NCBI GenBank assembly: GCA_015680685.1
Contig: MNCI01005808.1
Location: forward strand, 119,717-183,716
Source: Gnetum montanum
Lineage: Eukaryota > Streptophyta > Gnetopsida > Gnetales > Gnetaceae
Direction: 5' to 3'
Length of the DNA stretch: 64,000 nucleotides
In this document: in pieces, positions 45,631 through 56,173 of the stretch
Position numbering within the stretch: the stretch's first letter is position 1
Layout of the letters: every line of letters begins with the position of its first letter
Notes under the pieces: generated by a model
Database searches by the model: none
What the model saw: the letters and a program-made list of their open reading frames with translations, nothing else
What the model was told of the DNA's origin: nothing
Translations under genes and position numbers: made by a program

Positions 45631-45780
45631 GAATTATATGATGAATTCTTAAGGGATTTGAATCATCTCATGGAGTGTGGAAGAATTGCACAAATTAAAC
45701 TACTTTTGTTCAATTTGCATGTCTACCACCAAATTGAAGCATGAGACTAGTTGCAGCGAACCTCAAAGGTGTTTCAACTT

Positions 45781-46708
45781 TGATGAGTGGCAAGGTACCC
45801 CTACACTTAGCCATACGAATACGAGCATTCACACATGATCCAGTCAAACTCTGCAGATGGGCTAGTTGTGGTGTCTAGATAGTTACACATTGATCGTAGT
45901 TTACTGTCTTCACACCTGGACTAGTATTTGCTTTGTCATGTATGGTTTAGTCTAGAGTGAGGTGTATGATGTGGTCTTAACTAATGCTACTTCGAGAGGC
46001 AATGGAAAATAACTTTATTTTAAGCTAATAGGGAATGAGAAGAAAATTCTAAGCTAGCCTAAGTGTGATGAGCATTCATCCTTAATCATCTGTACACATC
46101 TTGGACTTTGTGTACTACTTCTAGGATTACCAAGTGCATGTTACTTAAACACTCCTAGATACACTACTAGGATACCAAGTAGTCACACTTAAATGCTCGT
46201 GATTAAGCCATACTCATTCCATGTTTAATAATAAGGATAGTAAATGAGGGTAAATAAATATTAATTAAGAAAATAATAAATAAAAATAATAGTTAAGTAA
46301 TTAAAACTAAGTGAATGCTACAATGATGAAGTAATCTCGATCTTTATTTCTGGTCATGCACGTGTCCAAGTATGTCACACTTGAATAAAGGTTTCATAAA
46401 ATTACAATCATCACACTGTGGGCATGCACTGGGGAAAGAATTGAGATGAACTAAAAATGAATAAAAAGGACTCTACTCTAACAGTAACTTACTTCCTCTT
46501 CCTATGCACCCGAAGGTGTATTTATAGGCTCACACAGGAATTGCGATATCATGTATTTGATATCGTTATCCAGGCCGTGATATCGTGTACCTGACATCGT
46601 AGATCCAATATCGAGGGTTTGATATCAAGGGTGTAATATTGAGGGTCCGACATTGAGGGTCTAATATCAAGGGTCCGATATCAGCACCTAGCAAACCATG
46701 ATTCATCA
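45781..46708 (-). repeat. 3' LTR of element C
   Basis: On the minus strand it starts TGATGAATCATGG and ends CACTCATCA. The start holds a run of GATATC-type palindromes, with GATATCAAGGGTCC-like units repeating at 46595-46682. The TATA box (minus) is at 46519-46526. Confidence 0.92.
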
Positions 46709-46721
46709 TACCCCCATGACT
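46709..46721 (-). other. Polypurine tract of element C
   Basis: Minus-strand AGTCATGGGGGTA adjoins the 3' LTR. Confidence 0.85.
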
Positions 46722-46884
46722 GAATAACAACTCATCCTCAAGTTAAAGAATGTAAGGAACAAATTCATTCAATTACAAATAGGGGATAGGTATGAGATTA
46801 TTGAATGACCATGGATTATTTCATGCTGTAATGTGGGACTAAAAAAAATTTGGACACAGAAACAAAAGACAAAACTTGTGGAAC

Positions 46885-47322
46885 TCATGGGATTTCTGGT
46901 GGTGGTGGCTCCTCCATGGGTGCCTTTCCTTTGTCTTGCACTCTAGGCTTCTAAGATTGATACCATTAAATGAGTGCCTAATGTTTCTCCTCTTATATCC
47001 AAGGATTATGAGCCATCCATGCTGATGTTCCAATGTTTGATGGAGTTGGCACTTCCCATGGACACGGTAGTTGCAAGAACACTTTATTGGCCTTGACATG
47101 CCATGTCGCAACTAGCCATCATTCCTTTTTGTAGGCTCGGGACCTAACCTCTCCACCTTTTGCTTGGCTAGATTGTGTAGTGATAGGAGTTCCTTGATGG
47201 ATGCTGAATGATTGTGCCTCCTACTCTGCATGTTTTGCATGAGGTCCTTGGCCTTTGCCTTCCCTTGGGAATTCAGTTGCACCTTGAGAAGGTCCTCCTT
47301 GTTGTCCTCTTTTAGAGGAAAT
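46885..47322 (-). pseudogene. ORF2 of element C, internally deleted
   Basis: On the minus strand the frame reads SSKRGQQGGPSQGATEFP near its start and VKANKVFLQLPCPWEVPTPS in its conserved core. It then has a Pro-rich KAPMEEPPPPEIP and a stop at the same place as in A. The initiator ATG of A is ATT here. Most of the coiled-coil middle of A's ORF2 is absent. The shared frame over the core in two diverged copies supports it as a real protein-coding region. Confidence 0.55.
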
Positions 47323-47451
47323 CTATAATCACACAAAGATCAATTGTTAGTAAGGTTATGGAAAGAAGTTCAATTATTTCATACCTTACTCATTTCCTTT
47401 AATAAATGTTGAATTCTTTGCTTAGTGTGATTTTAGAGTTAGAAATTTTTT

Positions 47452-48140
47452 TCAAGGAAGTTGCCCTAAAAGTGTAGTGTTAGACTTGATTTGTTTAGGT
47501 GACACATAAAAGGACATGTAATGGTTTTGAGGAATGTTTGATAAAATGACAACAAAATAAAGAATAGATTTGACAATGAAGTACTTAAAGGGTATAAAAT
47601 GATGTGGTGATGTGCACAAAGTACAAATTACAAAAGTCACGCAAGTGGATCCTCCCCAAAGTATTGATTGGTGGCCCTGATAAGGTAACACAAGGCGTTG
47701 GGTTCTAGGAGAAAGATGCACCACAGTGTTGAACTTGTGCTAAGTGGGAGGATGCAATGGTCTTAGAAATGTGCTATCCCTTTCTATGATCATGTCTAAA
47801 GAAGGGATTCCTTCGATGTTGTGGAGGATTCCCACTATGGCTGACAGTAGCAGCACAAGTAACATTTGTGGGTCAATGCTGTGGTGCAAATCGTTCTGGC
47901 ACAACTGGTGGCGATGTAGAAGGGGATGAAGGATGAGAATATTGAATTTGAGGAGAAGTGTAAGATACATGAGGAAGTGATTTTTTTGGAGAGGACATGG
48001 GCTAATAGTACTTAGGAGAATGATAATGATGTGGTGAGATAGAAGATGTTGACCCAATTAGGGAAATAGGAAACCTGATAAGTGCTTAGGTTTGGATGAT
48101 ATAAAGGGTGTGACCAGTTTGGGGGTGGCCTCCCCCATGA
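47452..48140 (-). pseudogene. Pro/His-rich gag C-terminal region of element C
   Basis: Minus-strand frames at 47452-47724 and 47740-48057 match the corresponding frames in A (MVHLSPRTQRLVLPYQGHQS; LLSAIVGILHNIEGIPSL). No protease motif is present. A CCCCCATGACT motif lies at 48132-48142. Confidence 0.5.
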
Positions 48141-48155
48141 CTGGGATTTTTGCCA

Positions 48156-49370
48156 CTATGATTGAACACAATATGTTTGTACGAACTCTAGATGTAACAT
48201 TCTTCCCCAATGCTCATGTAAATGTGACAAGATGGGGCATTGACCTTTGAGGTCATCGTATAGGCAAATGTTACATTGATATGTATGATTAGCAGTTGAG
48301 TTCTTATTCTCTTCAACCCTTCTTTCCAATTTTCTAAAGGTGTTCTGTCCTAATTCTTGGTTCGTCATGGTTCTATCTCTAATAGTGTTGGCATATTCTT
48401 CACATTTTTCATGTATCCATTCCATCATCTTATTGATATTTGCCTTAATTTCATGTAGTGATTGTAGTATTGGAAAAGATGATTCTACCTCCTTGAGGTC
48501 AGTTGATTTCCCCTCTTCATGATCATGGACCTTTGCTAATTGAAGATTTTGGTCCCATTGAGAGCTTTCAACATTCTCCCATTTAGCCATTTCTCCTTCT
48601 TTTACTACTCGCTTAATAAGCTCTTGGAATTGGTGGTTTCATAGCTTGTATAGTTGACCTTGGGCATACATCCCTAGGGTCTCCCTTGTTTCATTATGGA
48701 GCCCATCCATGATGTGATACATTAGCCTTTCCTTAGAGAATTCATGGCCTAGGTAGTTGTTTAACAATGCATAATATCTTTCTAAAGCCATGCCCAAGGG
48801 TTCATGTTGTGCTTGTTTTCACTCTTGGATTTGTTTTCTCAATACTGACACTCTTGCATAGGTTTGATATCTTTCATTGAAGAGTTCTACCATTGTCGGC
48901 CAAAGTTGAATTGATTTTGGTCTTAAGGACCTATACCATCCGTTTTCTTGGCCAACGAGTGTCGTAGGAAAGAGCTTAAGTTTTTGCCACCCATTATCAA
49001 TATTGTTCCATACATAGGCATCATGGAAGGCTTGTAAATGATGTTGCAAATCTAAATCATAGCCTCCTGAAAACTTAGGAAAGTTGTTTAAATCAAGCCT
49101 AGGTAGACAACTTTCCTTACGACACCTGCGGGGTATTTGAATAGCCTCTTGTATATGCATTAGGCTCTTAGTGGCCAGCAGGGGTTCATCGTCACTAGGT
49201 AGGTTATGGAATTACGAATTGAAATGATGTTGTCTTCGTTTATGTACATAGGTGACCCCTACATCAGATTGAGTACTCCAAACTTCGTCTTCATCATCAT
49301 ATAATTCATTAGTTCTCCAATGAATTGCCTCACTAGTTGTTGCATTGTCATAGTCTTGTGAGAGAGACAT
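48156..49370 (-). pseudogene. gag: gag of element C, broken
   Basis: It starts at minus-strand ATG 49370 (MSLSQDYDNATTSE-AIHW-like). The core at 48819-49160 is open: LPRLDLNNFPKFSGGYDLDL, LQAFHDAYVWNNIDNGWQKL, WYRSLRPKSIQLWPTMVELF. Another open frame at 48156-48590 contains the helical linker and the zinc finger, read CNICLYDDLKGQC (48237-48275), where the zinc His is replaced by Asp. Comparison with A shows which stops in A were Gln codons. Confidence 0.82.
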
Positions 49371-49483
49371 TGTTGTGAATTATGTGTGACTTATTTACAA
49401 TTACTTTCTTTCTAAAAGATATATCGTCAAGGGTTCGTTATAGCGATCTTGGATGATGTAACTAGTTTAAATAACTAGCACTA

Positions 49484-49502
49484 TCCTTGGCAACGGTGCT
49501 AA
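49484..49502 (-). other. Primer-binding site of element C (tRNA-Asp type)
   Basis: Minus strand TTAGCACCGTTGCCAAGGA is close to TTGGCGCCGTTGCCGGGGA, with only G-to-A changes. Confidence 0.8.
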
Positions 49503-50291
49503 TGATGACTGGCGAGGTACCCCTACACTCAACCATACGAATATGAACATTCACACATGATCTGGTCAAACTCTATAGATGGGCTAGTTGTGGTGTCTAA
49601 ATAGTTACACGTTGATCACAGTTTGTTGTCTTCCCACCTAGACTAGTATTTGCTTTGTCACGTATGGTTTAGTCTAGAGTGAGGTGTATGATGTGGTCCT
49701 AACTAATGCTACTGCGAGAGGCAATGGAAAATAACATTATTTTAATCTAATAGGGAATGAGAAGAAATATTAATTAAGAAAATAATAAACATGGAATATT
49801 TCTACATTTGATAATAGGGATAGTAAATGAGGATAAAGAAATATTAATTAAGAAAATAATAAATAACAATAACAATTAAGCAATTAAAATTAAGTGAATG
49901 CTACAATGATGAAGTAATCTCGATCTTTACTGCTAGTCATGCACGTGTCCAAGTACATCACACTTGAATAAAGGTTCTGTACAATTACAATCATCACACT
50001 GTAAGCATGCACTGGGGAAAGAATTGAGATGAACTAAAAATGAACAAAAAGGACTCTACTCTAACACTAGCTTACTTCCTCTTCCTATGTGCCCAAAGGT
50101 GTATTTATAAGCTCACACAGGAATTATGATATCGTGTATCTGATATTGTTATCTAGGCCACGATATCGAGTACTTGATATCATGGATCCAATATCAAGGG
50201 TATGATATTAAGGGTCAGATATCAAGGGTTTGATCTCAAGGGTCTGATGTCAAGGGTCTGATATCAGCACTTGGCAAACCATGATTCATCA
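49503..50291 (-). repeat. 5' LTR of element C
   Basis: Partner of 45781-46708. The minus-strand TATA box is at 50102-50109 and the palindrome cluster at 50127-50266. Confidence 0.92.
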
Positions 50292-50399
50292 AACTTCTAG
50301 AAGCCTTATATTGATCTTCATTTGTATGCTCTCATTCTATTTGTTTTGTTGACTCTAACCTAAATAGAAACTCATTGAAGAAATATATTGTATAATATT

Positions 50400-52210
50400 T
50401 TGCAAAGGAATCTCTTATACAATGAAATCAAACTACTCATCCTCAGCTTGAAGTATCTTCCACGACATGCTCCTATGCCTTTTTCAAATATCATGAAGGA
50501 ATATCTTGCCTTCTATAGGCATATGCATCTTAGGGTTCAATTTGATCTTAATTGAGATCCTCCCTCATATGGCCAATCCTTGTTAGACCATATTGAGATG
50601 AAAAAATCAAGTTCAAAGTCCTTAATTCCTCCTTGAAATATATGCTTAATCTCAATATGGATAATTTTACCAAAATCTTTCTACTTTGGTTGAATAGAAA
50701 GTGGTAGAAATAAAGATCCCTCATTAACCAATGCTTCCTCTAGATCTTGTATTTTCTCTAAAAGGGTTGTATTAGAAACAAATAATTGTTATTAAACCTT
50801 CTAATAAGAATCTAGGAGTTTGCATTTTGGATGCAGGTTAGTACTAGAGGGAAGTAGAATGATACCTTGCTGATTAAGATGTCTATGAGTTGATTAAAGA
50901 GGCAACCTAGGAATTCATTTTTGAGGTATTTTCTTTTATTAGCTTAAAATTTTTGGATATCCTACAATCCTTCATCAATTTCATCGCATTTTCTAACATC
51001 TCTAAGCTGAAGCCTTATTCCTTCTACCTCATTTCAAAAATCCACAAGTCTATCCTTTTGGGACGACCCATTTTCTCCTATATTGCCTACATCCTAGAAC
51101 TTGCCTCTCATGTTCTTCATGCCTTGTTTTTTCTCATACTAAAATCCCATCCAAATTACCTATTTGATTACTTATTACTACATTTTTCGTTACCAACCTT
51201 GAAGCTTCCATATGATGTGATCCTTTCACATTTGATGTGGAGTCTCTATATCCTAGCATTACCATCTAGGATGGTGTTTTTTCTTTGATAAAAATCCTTT
51301 ATTGATACTTTTTGGAGCATCCTCTTCCCTAGGGTAATCATGAAAGGTTCATTAAATCCATCTTAGCTCTCAATCATCTTAAATTAATAAAACATTACTT
51401 GAAGTTTAATGATTCATACTTCTTATAAATCTGAGGCAGTGTTATGGGCAACAACCTTATTGTTGCTTATGCTTATCTTTTCCTATGTACTATGGAGGAT
51501 TACATTTTGCCATAGTTCTACAAAAAACTCCTTTTCTTTCATAAGCATATGGATGATACTTTCGGGATCTAACACAGTTATTTGGAGCAGTTGGATCTCT
51601 TTTTCTTGTGCTATGGATCCATGTATGAGATAATCAACATAACCCATATGTTTTTGAGTACTTCGGTGGACTTCCTAGATATTTCCATCTTTAAGGGATT
51701 CTCATTTTTATCTAATGAAATCTTGTCCACAAGTTGTTATTAGAAGTATGTGAATGCCTTCTACTACATTCCATTTCATTCATGGAATCCACCACATTAG
51801 AAGAAAGCTTTCATTCATGGTGAGTCCTCTCATTTTTTGATCCAGAAATATTTTTTGCCAAAGTTTATTCTTCGTTAACATAGATTTTTCCAATGGCTCA
51901 ATGCACATGGTTATCTATCCTTGTTTATTCAACCTTTTTTTCTTCAGGCTTCTACAAAAGACCATTCAAGGTTGCTTTATCATGTTGTTTTTACTGGAAT
52001 TTGTAAGAAGGAAATCCCCCTTGTTTTCAAGCTCAATTTTTCTCATTCAACGAGAAGCTTAGGCTTGAAGGCCATCCTAAACCCTAGCTTCCAATAATTC
52101 TTACGTTAACATTTCCATTTCAAAAATTTTATCTCGTAGCCTATCATTTACTAGAGAAATTTGTGTACTCTCAATTTCTACTTGATGAAAAGTAGATTCA
52201 ATGTTTAAAG
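50400..52210 (+). pseudogene. Penelope-like reverse transcriptase, broken
   Basis: Motifs appear in the family order across three frames. NEIKLLILSLKYLPRHAPMP (near 50430) is the RT N-terminal signature. SFYLISKIHKSILLGRPIFS at about 51025-51085 is the 'FY.LPKIHK...GRPIVS' block. FDVESLYPSIT (about 51231-51260) equals the 'DV.SLYTNIP' palm motif. GSVMGNNLIVAYAYLFL (near 51435) equals 'GTAMGT..AP.YANLFM'. HKHMDDTFGI (51539-51568) is the catalytic 'RYIDDIF.IW' motif with both Asp kept. FYYIPFHSWNPPH and KEIPLVFKLNF follow. The copy is inactive. Confidence 0.7.
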
Positions 52211-52990
52211 CTAGATTTTTTCTTACTTCTTTCTTTCTTGTTTTAAGTTTTGTCTTGTACTTTTTGTAGCTAGATGGCTTGGGTATTAATTTATGGTAAT
52301 ATTATTATTATTATTTTAAGTGGTATATGTACCCATCCATCTTGTTTACACCTATCTCTTTCTTTGCTTAGCATAACAAATTCATAGACTAAGAAAATTG
52401 ATGAGGAGGTGAAATCCCTTGAAAAGTAAATTTGCTCATGTCTATTTTTTCTATTTGACTTAATTTCATTTCATTTCATTTCTTCATTTCTTTTATCTAG
52501 TTCTCTTATGTCTTTCTATCCTTGGTTTCTAGTAGTTATCAACTTTTGTTTTAAATTCTAAAACTTTAAATTCTAAATTCTAAGACTTAAACAACCTTAT
52601 GGGTGTCCAATAAGAAGATGTTAATCAAGTATAGATTCCAAAACTTGAAAGATTTTAAACTCTATCTTCAGTCAATAATCATGAAGAGAGAAAAAATTTT
52701 CTTAAGTTAAAAATTTTACATGAATCATGTACAATAGCTAAAGAGAGTTAGTAGAGACTAAACAAAATATAGAAAAAGAAAATAAATTGAAGAAAAAAAC
52801 AGAGAAAAAGTTGCTAAAAATGAACTACAAATGAGATAGAAATGATAGACGTTGGAAGTAACACAAAGTGTTTTTAGGGAATTTCATCCCTCATCAATGT
52901 ATCTTTGATGCTAGATACATACCAAAAACAAGGATGACAAAAGATAATTAGAAGAAGAACATGATCCTTTCTAAAAGAAAATGGTGGGTA
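51810..52990 (+). repeat. Right repeat cluster of the Penelope-like element
   Basis: It is the counterpart of 42437-43985. The 51810-52560 block matches 43190-43985 (TTTCATTCATGGTGAG at the start). The 52590-52710 block matches 42890-43160, and 52720-52990 matches 42437-42720 (ATAGCTAAAGAGAGTTAGTAG). All are direct repeats. Confidence 0.6.
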
Positions 52991-53222
52991 CATGTTAAAA
53001 TGAAAAAATGGGTAAGAACATGTTGAAAAAAAAAACTAGTTGAAATATATTGGACCAAAAAAATAGTGAACACATGTCGGAAAGAAAAAAAATAGTGGGT
53101 ACATATTGAAAAAAAAATAATGGGTACATGTTGGACAAAAAAAAAAAAATAGTGGACACCTATTGGAAGAAAAAAAAATAGAATACATATTGGAAAGAGA
53201 AAAATAGTGGGCACAATTTGGA
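52971..53222 (+). repeat. Degenerate ~30-bp minisatellite
   Basis: About eight units of AATAGTGGGTACATATTGGA followed by an A-run, with unit length varying with the A-run. The left counterpart near 42690-42730 has only one or two units, so the array expanded here. The minus-strand open frames with repeated 'CTHYFF' peptides are a by-product. Confidence 0.8.
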
Positions 53223-53466
53223 AATAATGATGCTAAAAACAAAAGGACTTTATACATCTTCAGTAAACAACAATCTTCAACAAAATCCATTGATACCTAG
53301 CCTAGAGTTGCTAAGAAAATTCTATAATTTTAATCCCTCAAACTTCATGGGATATGATAATTCCTATGCAGTTGCAGAGTGGCTTGAAGGAATAACATTA
53401 ACTACTAAATCAATATCATTCTTAGCTAAAGAACATAATGAAAATTACATTAATGAATTCATTTAG
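53218..53466 (+). pseudogene. Ty3/gypsy-type gag N-terminal fragment
   Basis: The 82-codon open frame includes SLELLRKFYNFNPSNFMGYD and NSYAVAEWLEGI. This resembles the 'F....P..F.G..DP..A..WL..IE' start of the gag domain in chromovirus-like elements. The sequence stops being coding after 53466, and no other part of such an element is seen nearby. Confidence 0.35.
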
Positions 53467-53469
53467 GTA

Positions 53470-54320
53470 CACATTCAGTATAAGTTCAAAATTTACATAG
53501 TACAAAATATATAGACACATTTCATTTCTACAGTATTACACAAATAGAAAAATTACTATTGATTTATTTTTAAAATTTAGTACTTTAACATATAATTATA
53601 ATAATTCTTTACATATTTTTTGATAGCTCAACAATGATACTTTACAACAATAAAGATAAGATCTAAGCAACGTGGATATAATAATTTCAAGTCATCAAAC
53701 AAGAAAAATATTAAACAACCAAAAACATCAATAACCAAAGTAGTACAATTCTCAAAAAAAGAAAACAATGCAAATTACATGAATAAATTCATTTAGGTAC
53801 ATATTTAGGATAATTTTAAAATTTATAGAGTACAAAATATTCATCAACATTTCATTTTTTACTGATTATATTGTATGAATGATTTCAAAATAAAACAACA
53901 TATTGATAATTCATAGCAGAATTAGGCATAAATACTTTAAATCAATGAGATACATTAATAGAGTATACAATTTTCTTAAAGATTAGGATAGAATGACAAC
54001 TACAAGATCATCAAATAAATCTCAAACAAATCATCTAAAATTAAATTGTTAACAAGTAAATGGAAATTCTAATTTTATTGACAGTAAAATACATTTTGGA
54101 TATTGCATTAATAACATAGTAACATAGAATGATATTTCATAGATCTATGTAATTAATACATGTACAAAGTATCTAAAAAAATATCTATAATCAGAATTTG
54201 AAGATGAAGCAAATGAAAGTTTCATAACATTTGCATCTATGAAAAAATCATAACATAAATATGCTAAATTTATGCATTATCTTATAACTATGGGCTTAGT
54301 ATTCATATCCCCTCTACACT
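53470..54320. other. AT-rich sequence, no gene seen
   Basis: A weak duplication occurs: AATTACATTAATGAATTCATTTAGG (53443-53467) recurs as a variant at 53774-53798, each followed by similar sequence for about 80 bases. No coding region is supported. Confidence 0.45.
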
Positions 54321-54324
54321 TGCT

Positions 54325-54420
54325 ATATTCCTAGCCTAGGGGTATGTCCTAGGTAATTTAAAAAGCTCCAAGTCATGGGTTTGATTCTAGTAGGAAATGC
54401 TAAGTTATATAAAATTCTAA
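54325..54420 (+). repeat. Possible tRNA-derived SINE fragment, second copy
   Basis: GGGTTTGATTCTAG resembles a B box and CTAGTAGGAAATGCTAAGTT matches the tail near 2110. The A-box part is poor. Assigned only by similarity to the first copy. Confidence 0.3.
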
Positions 54421-54472
54421 TTGGAATATATATCTTGGAGGTGTACCTATGTTATACTTATTTCAGGTTCTA

Positions 54473-54757
54473 ACACCACCCCCACCCCACCCCACCCCCC
54501 ACCCACCAACNNNNNNNNNNNNNNNNNNNNNNNNNNNNNNNNNNNNNNNNNNNNNNNNNNNNNNNNNNNNNNNNNNNNNNNNNNNNNNNNNNNNNNNNNN
54601 NNNNNNNNNNNNNNNNNNNNNNNNNNNNNNNNNNNNNNNNNNNNNNNNNNNNNNNNNNNNNNNNNNNNNNNNNNNNNNNNNNNNNNNNNNNNNNNNNNNN
54701 NNNNNNNNNNACCCCACCCCCCACCCACCAACCCCACCCACACTACCATAACTACCC
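54473..54757. repeat. C-rich tract containing a 200-base assembly gap
   Basis: CCCCACC-type repeats flank both sides of 200 N at 54511-54710. The two flanks share ACCCCACCCCCCACCCACCAAC-like sequence, so the gap probably spans a longer C-rich tandem repeat. Open frames through the Ns are meaningless. Confidence 0.85.
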
Positions 54758-54835
54758 CTTATAATAAGATCCTCAAAAAAATTCTTAAATTGAATAAATA
54801 ACATATAAATAAAAATAATCATAAAAAAGGAATGT

Positions 54836-54887
54836 GGGAAGGAGGGAGGGGAGGGGCTAAGGGGAGGGGGAGGGAGGGAAGGGGGAA
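54836..54887 (+). repeat. G-rich low-complexity tract
   Basis: GGGAGGGGAGGGG, then GGGGAGGGGGAGGGAGGG, then GGGGG. It has more than four G-runs of three or more, so G-quadruplex formation is possible on the + strand. Confidence 0.8.
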
Positions 54888-55549
54888 GAATCCAAAATAA
54901 CTAAAACATAAGTGCAACCTAAGATGTATGGCATGACGTAGAAAAACTTGACCTTTTCCTTAAACATAATAAAGAAATCAGTAAACCTATAATCCCCCTC
55001 CTGAGCATGTCCTAGGTAAAACAATAAAAAAATCAAAAAACCTCTAATCCTTGCATAAAGATAAAAACAACTATATAAAAAACCTAGCGTGAACAAACCA
55101 AAATATTTGCAAACAACCACTACTAATAACTACTAGACGAAAGATTAAGATAGAATGAACCTAAACATTATAAAAGAAGAGTGAAACTAACTACATAGAA
55201 GAGGAAAATTAGCAAATAAGAAGAATAGAAAAAACAAAGAGAAATAGAAAAGAAGAGAGGCTTCATATAAGGATAGTGATAGAGTTGAACTATATTATTG
55301 AAATTTTATATATAAGGTGATTGAGAGTGTATAGTTTGGAAAAGTTAACCTAGCTTTGAATTTTCAACTTAGGATGATTAACTAAACATTTTATTACCTT
55401 TGAAGTAGATGCCAACTTAAGAATGTTTAACAATACTATACAAACACCATTGCAAACAACATCATCTTCTCCTTCCCCCTTTATTTTAAACTCATGATCT
55501 TGGTTAAAACATTTTTAATAAATTATATTAATTAAAATATAATTAATTA
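54888..55549. other. AT-rich sequence, no gene seen
   Basis: Only short open frames; no recognisable element ends. Confidence 0.45.
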
Positions 55550-56173
55550 ATTTGATTATTAAATAAAGAAAATGAATTCTAGACTAACCTACAATAACAA
55601 GTGTCTATTTCCCAATCTGCCATCACATCCTACAATTTTGTAGCCAGGGATTACTAAGTGTTATGCAACTAGGTAAACCAAATAGTAGTACTATTGGGAT
55701 TACCAAGCAAATATACATTTACACTCAAGATCAGGGCATGCTTATTCTACCAAATATTAAGAGTGCATTGTAATATAAATTATTATGCTAAAGAACATTC
55801 GAAATTAAAATGCATAAAATAGTAAATGTATTCTATTTTAGAGTGTTGCAATGGAGAGGAATCTATCTTGATCTTATTTCTAGTCATGACATGTGTTTAG
55901 GTACATTCCACTTAAATAAGACACTATAAAATTAACTCAAATTCACGTTGTGGGCACTTGCTAATTGTTTCTACGCTATGAAATCAAACTACAAGAGATT
56001 TGCTACAACTATGATCAAAGAGTGCCATATATATGATAAGTGTGATGTATTTATAGGCATTTATAAGGGTTGAGAGATCACATATGTGACTTTGTAACTA
56101 AGGATATGATGTTTCTTTCACAACATCATAGCTACAACATTGTAGCCAATGACATAACATCTTTATTATTCAT
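55550..56173 (-). repeat. 3' LTR remnant of element I (A/C subfamily)
   Basis: On the minus strand it starts TGATGAATAATAAAG at about 56173. It has a TATA box at 56049-56056, a GATCAAGATAG region near 55870 and the CTTGGTAATCC / CCTGGCTAC phrases. The final 250 bases, including the CATCA terminus, are missing or too degraded to place. Confidence 0.55.

Larger units (their letters stand above)
45781..50291 (-). mobile_element. LTR retrotransposon C, complete, non-autonomous (gag + ORF2)
   Basis: LTRs at 45781-46708 and 49503-50291 flank a 2.8 kb interior. The perfect target duplication AACTT lies at 45776-45780 and 50292-50296. The interior, on the minus strand, has a tRNA-Asp-type primer-binding site, gag, a Pro/His-rich region and a shortened ORF2. 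No protease, reverse transcriptase or integrase is seen. It belongs to the same subfamily as A. The 5' LTR is about 140 bases shorter through an internal loss near 49765-49800. Confidence 0.92.
42437..53222 (+). mobile_element. Penelope-like element remnant with direct repeats, split by element C
   Basis: The core is a Penelope-type reverse transcriptase (about 50400-52210). The RT C-terminal region and the sequence after it are repeated in the same direction at about 43190-43985 and 51810-52560. Two further blocks, around 42437-42720 and 42890-43160, reappear at 52720-52990 and 52590-52710. Repeats at both ends recall the tandem or pseudo-LTR arrangement of Penelope elements, though the block order differs between the ends. 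Element C (45781-50291) sits inside. No GIY-YIG endonuclease is recognised. Confidence 0.55.

Noticed and set aside
52948-53290. Minus-strand ORFs with repeated Phe-rich 'CTHYFF' peptides
   Set aside because: They are translations of the A-rich minisatellite; the repeat explains them fully.
54421-54822. Open frames spanning the N run
   Set aside because: The frames exist only because 200 unknown bases lack stops; the known parts are CCCCACC repeat.
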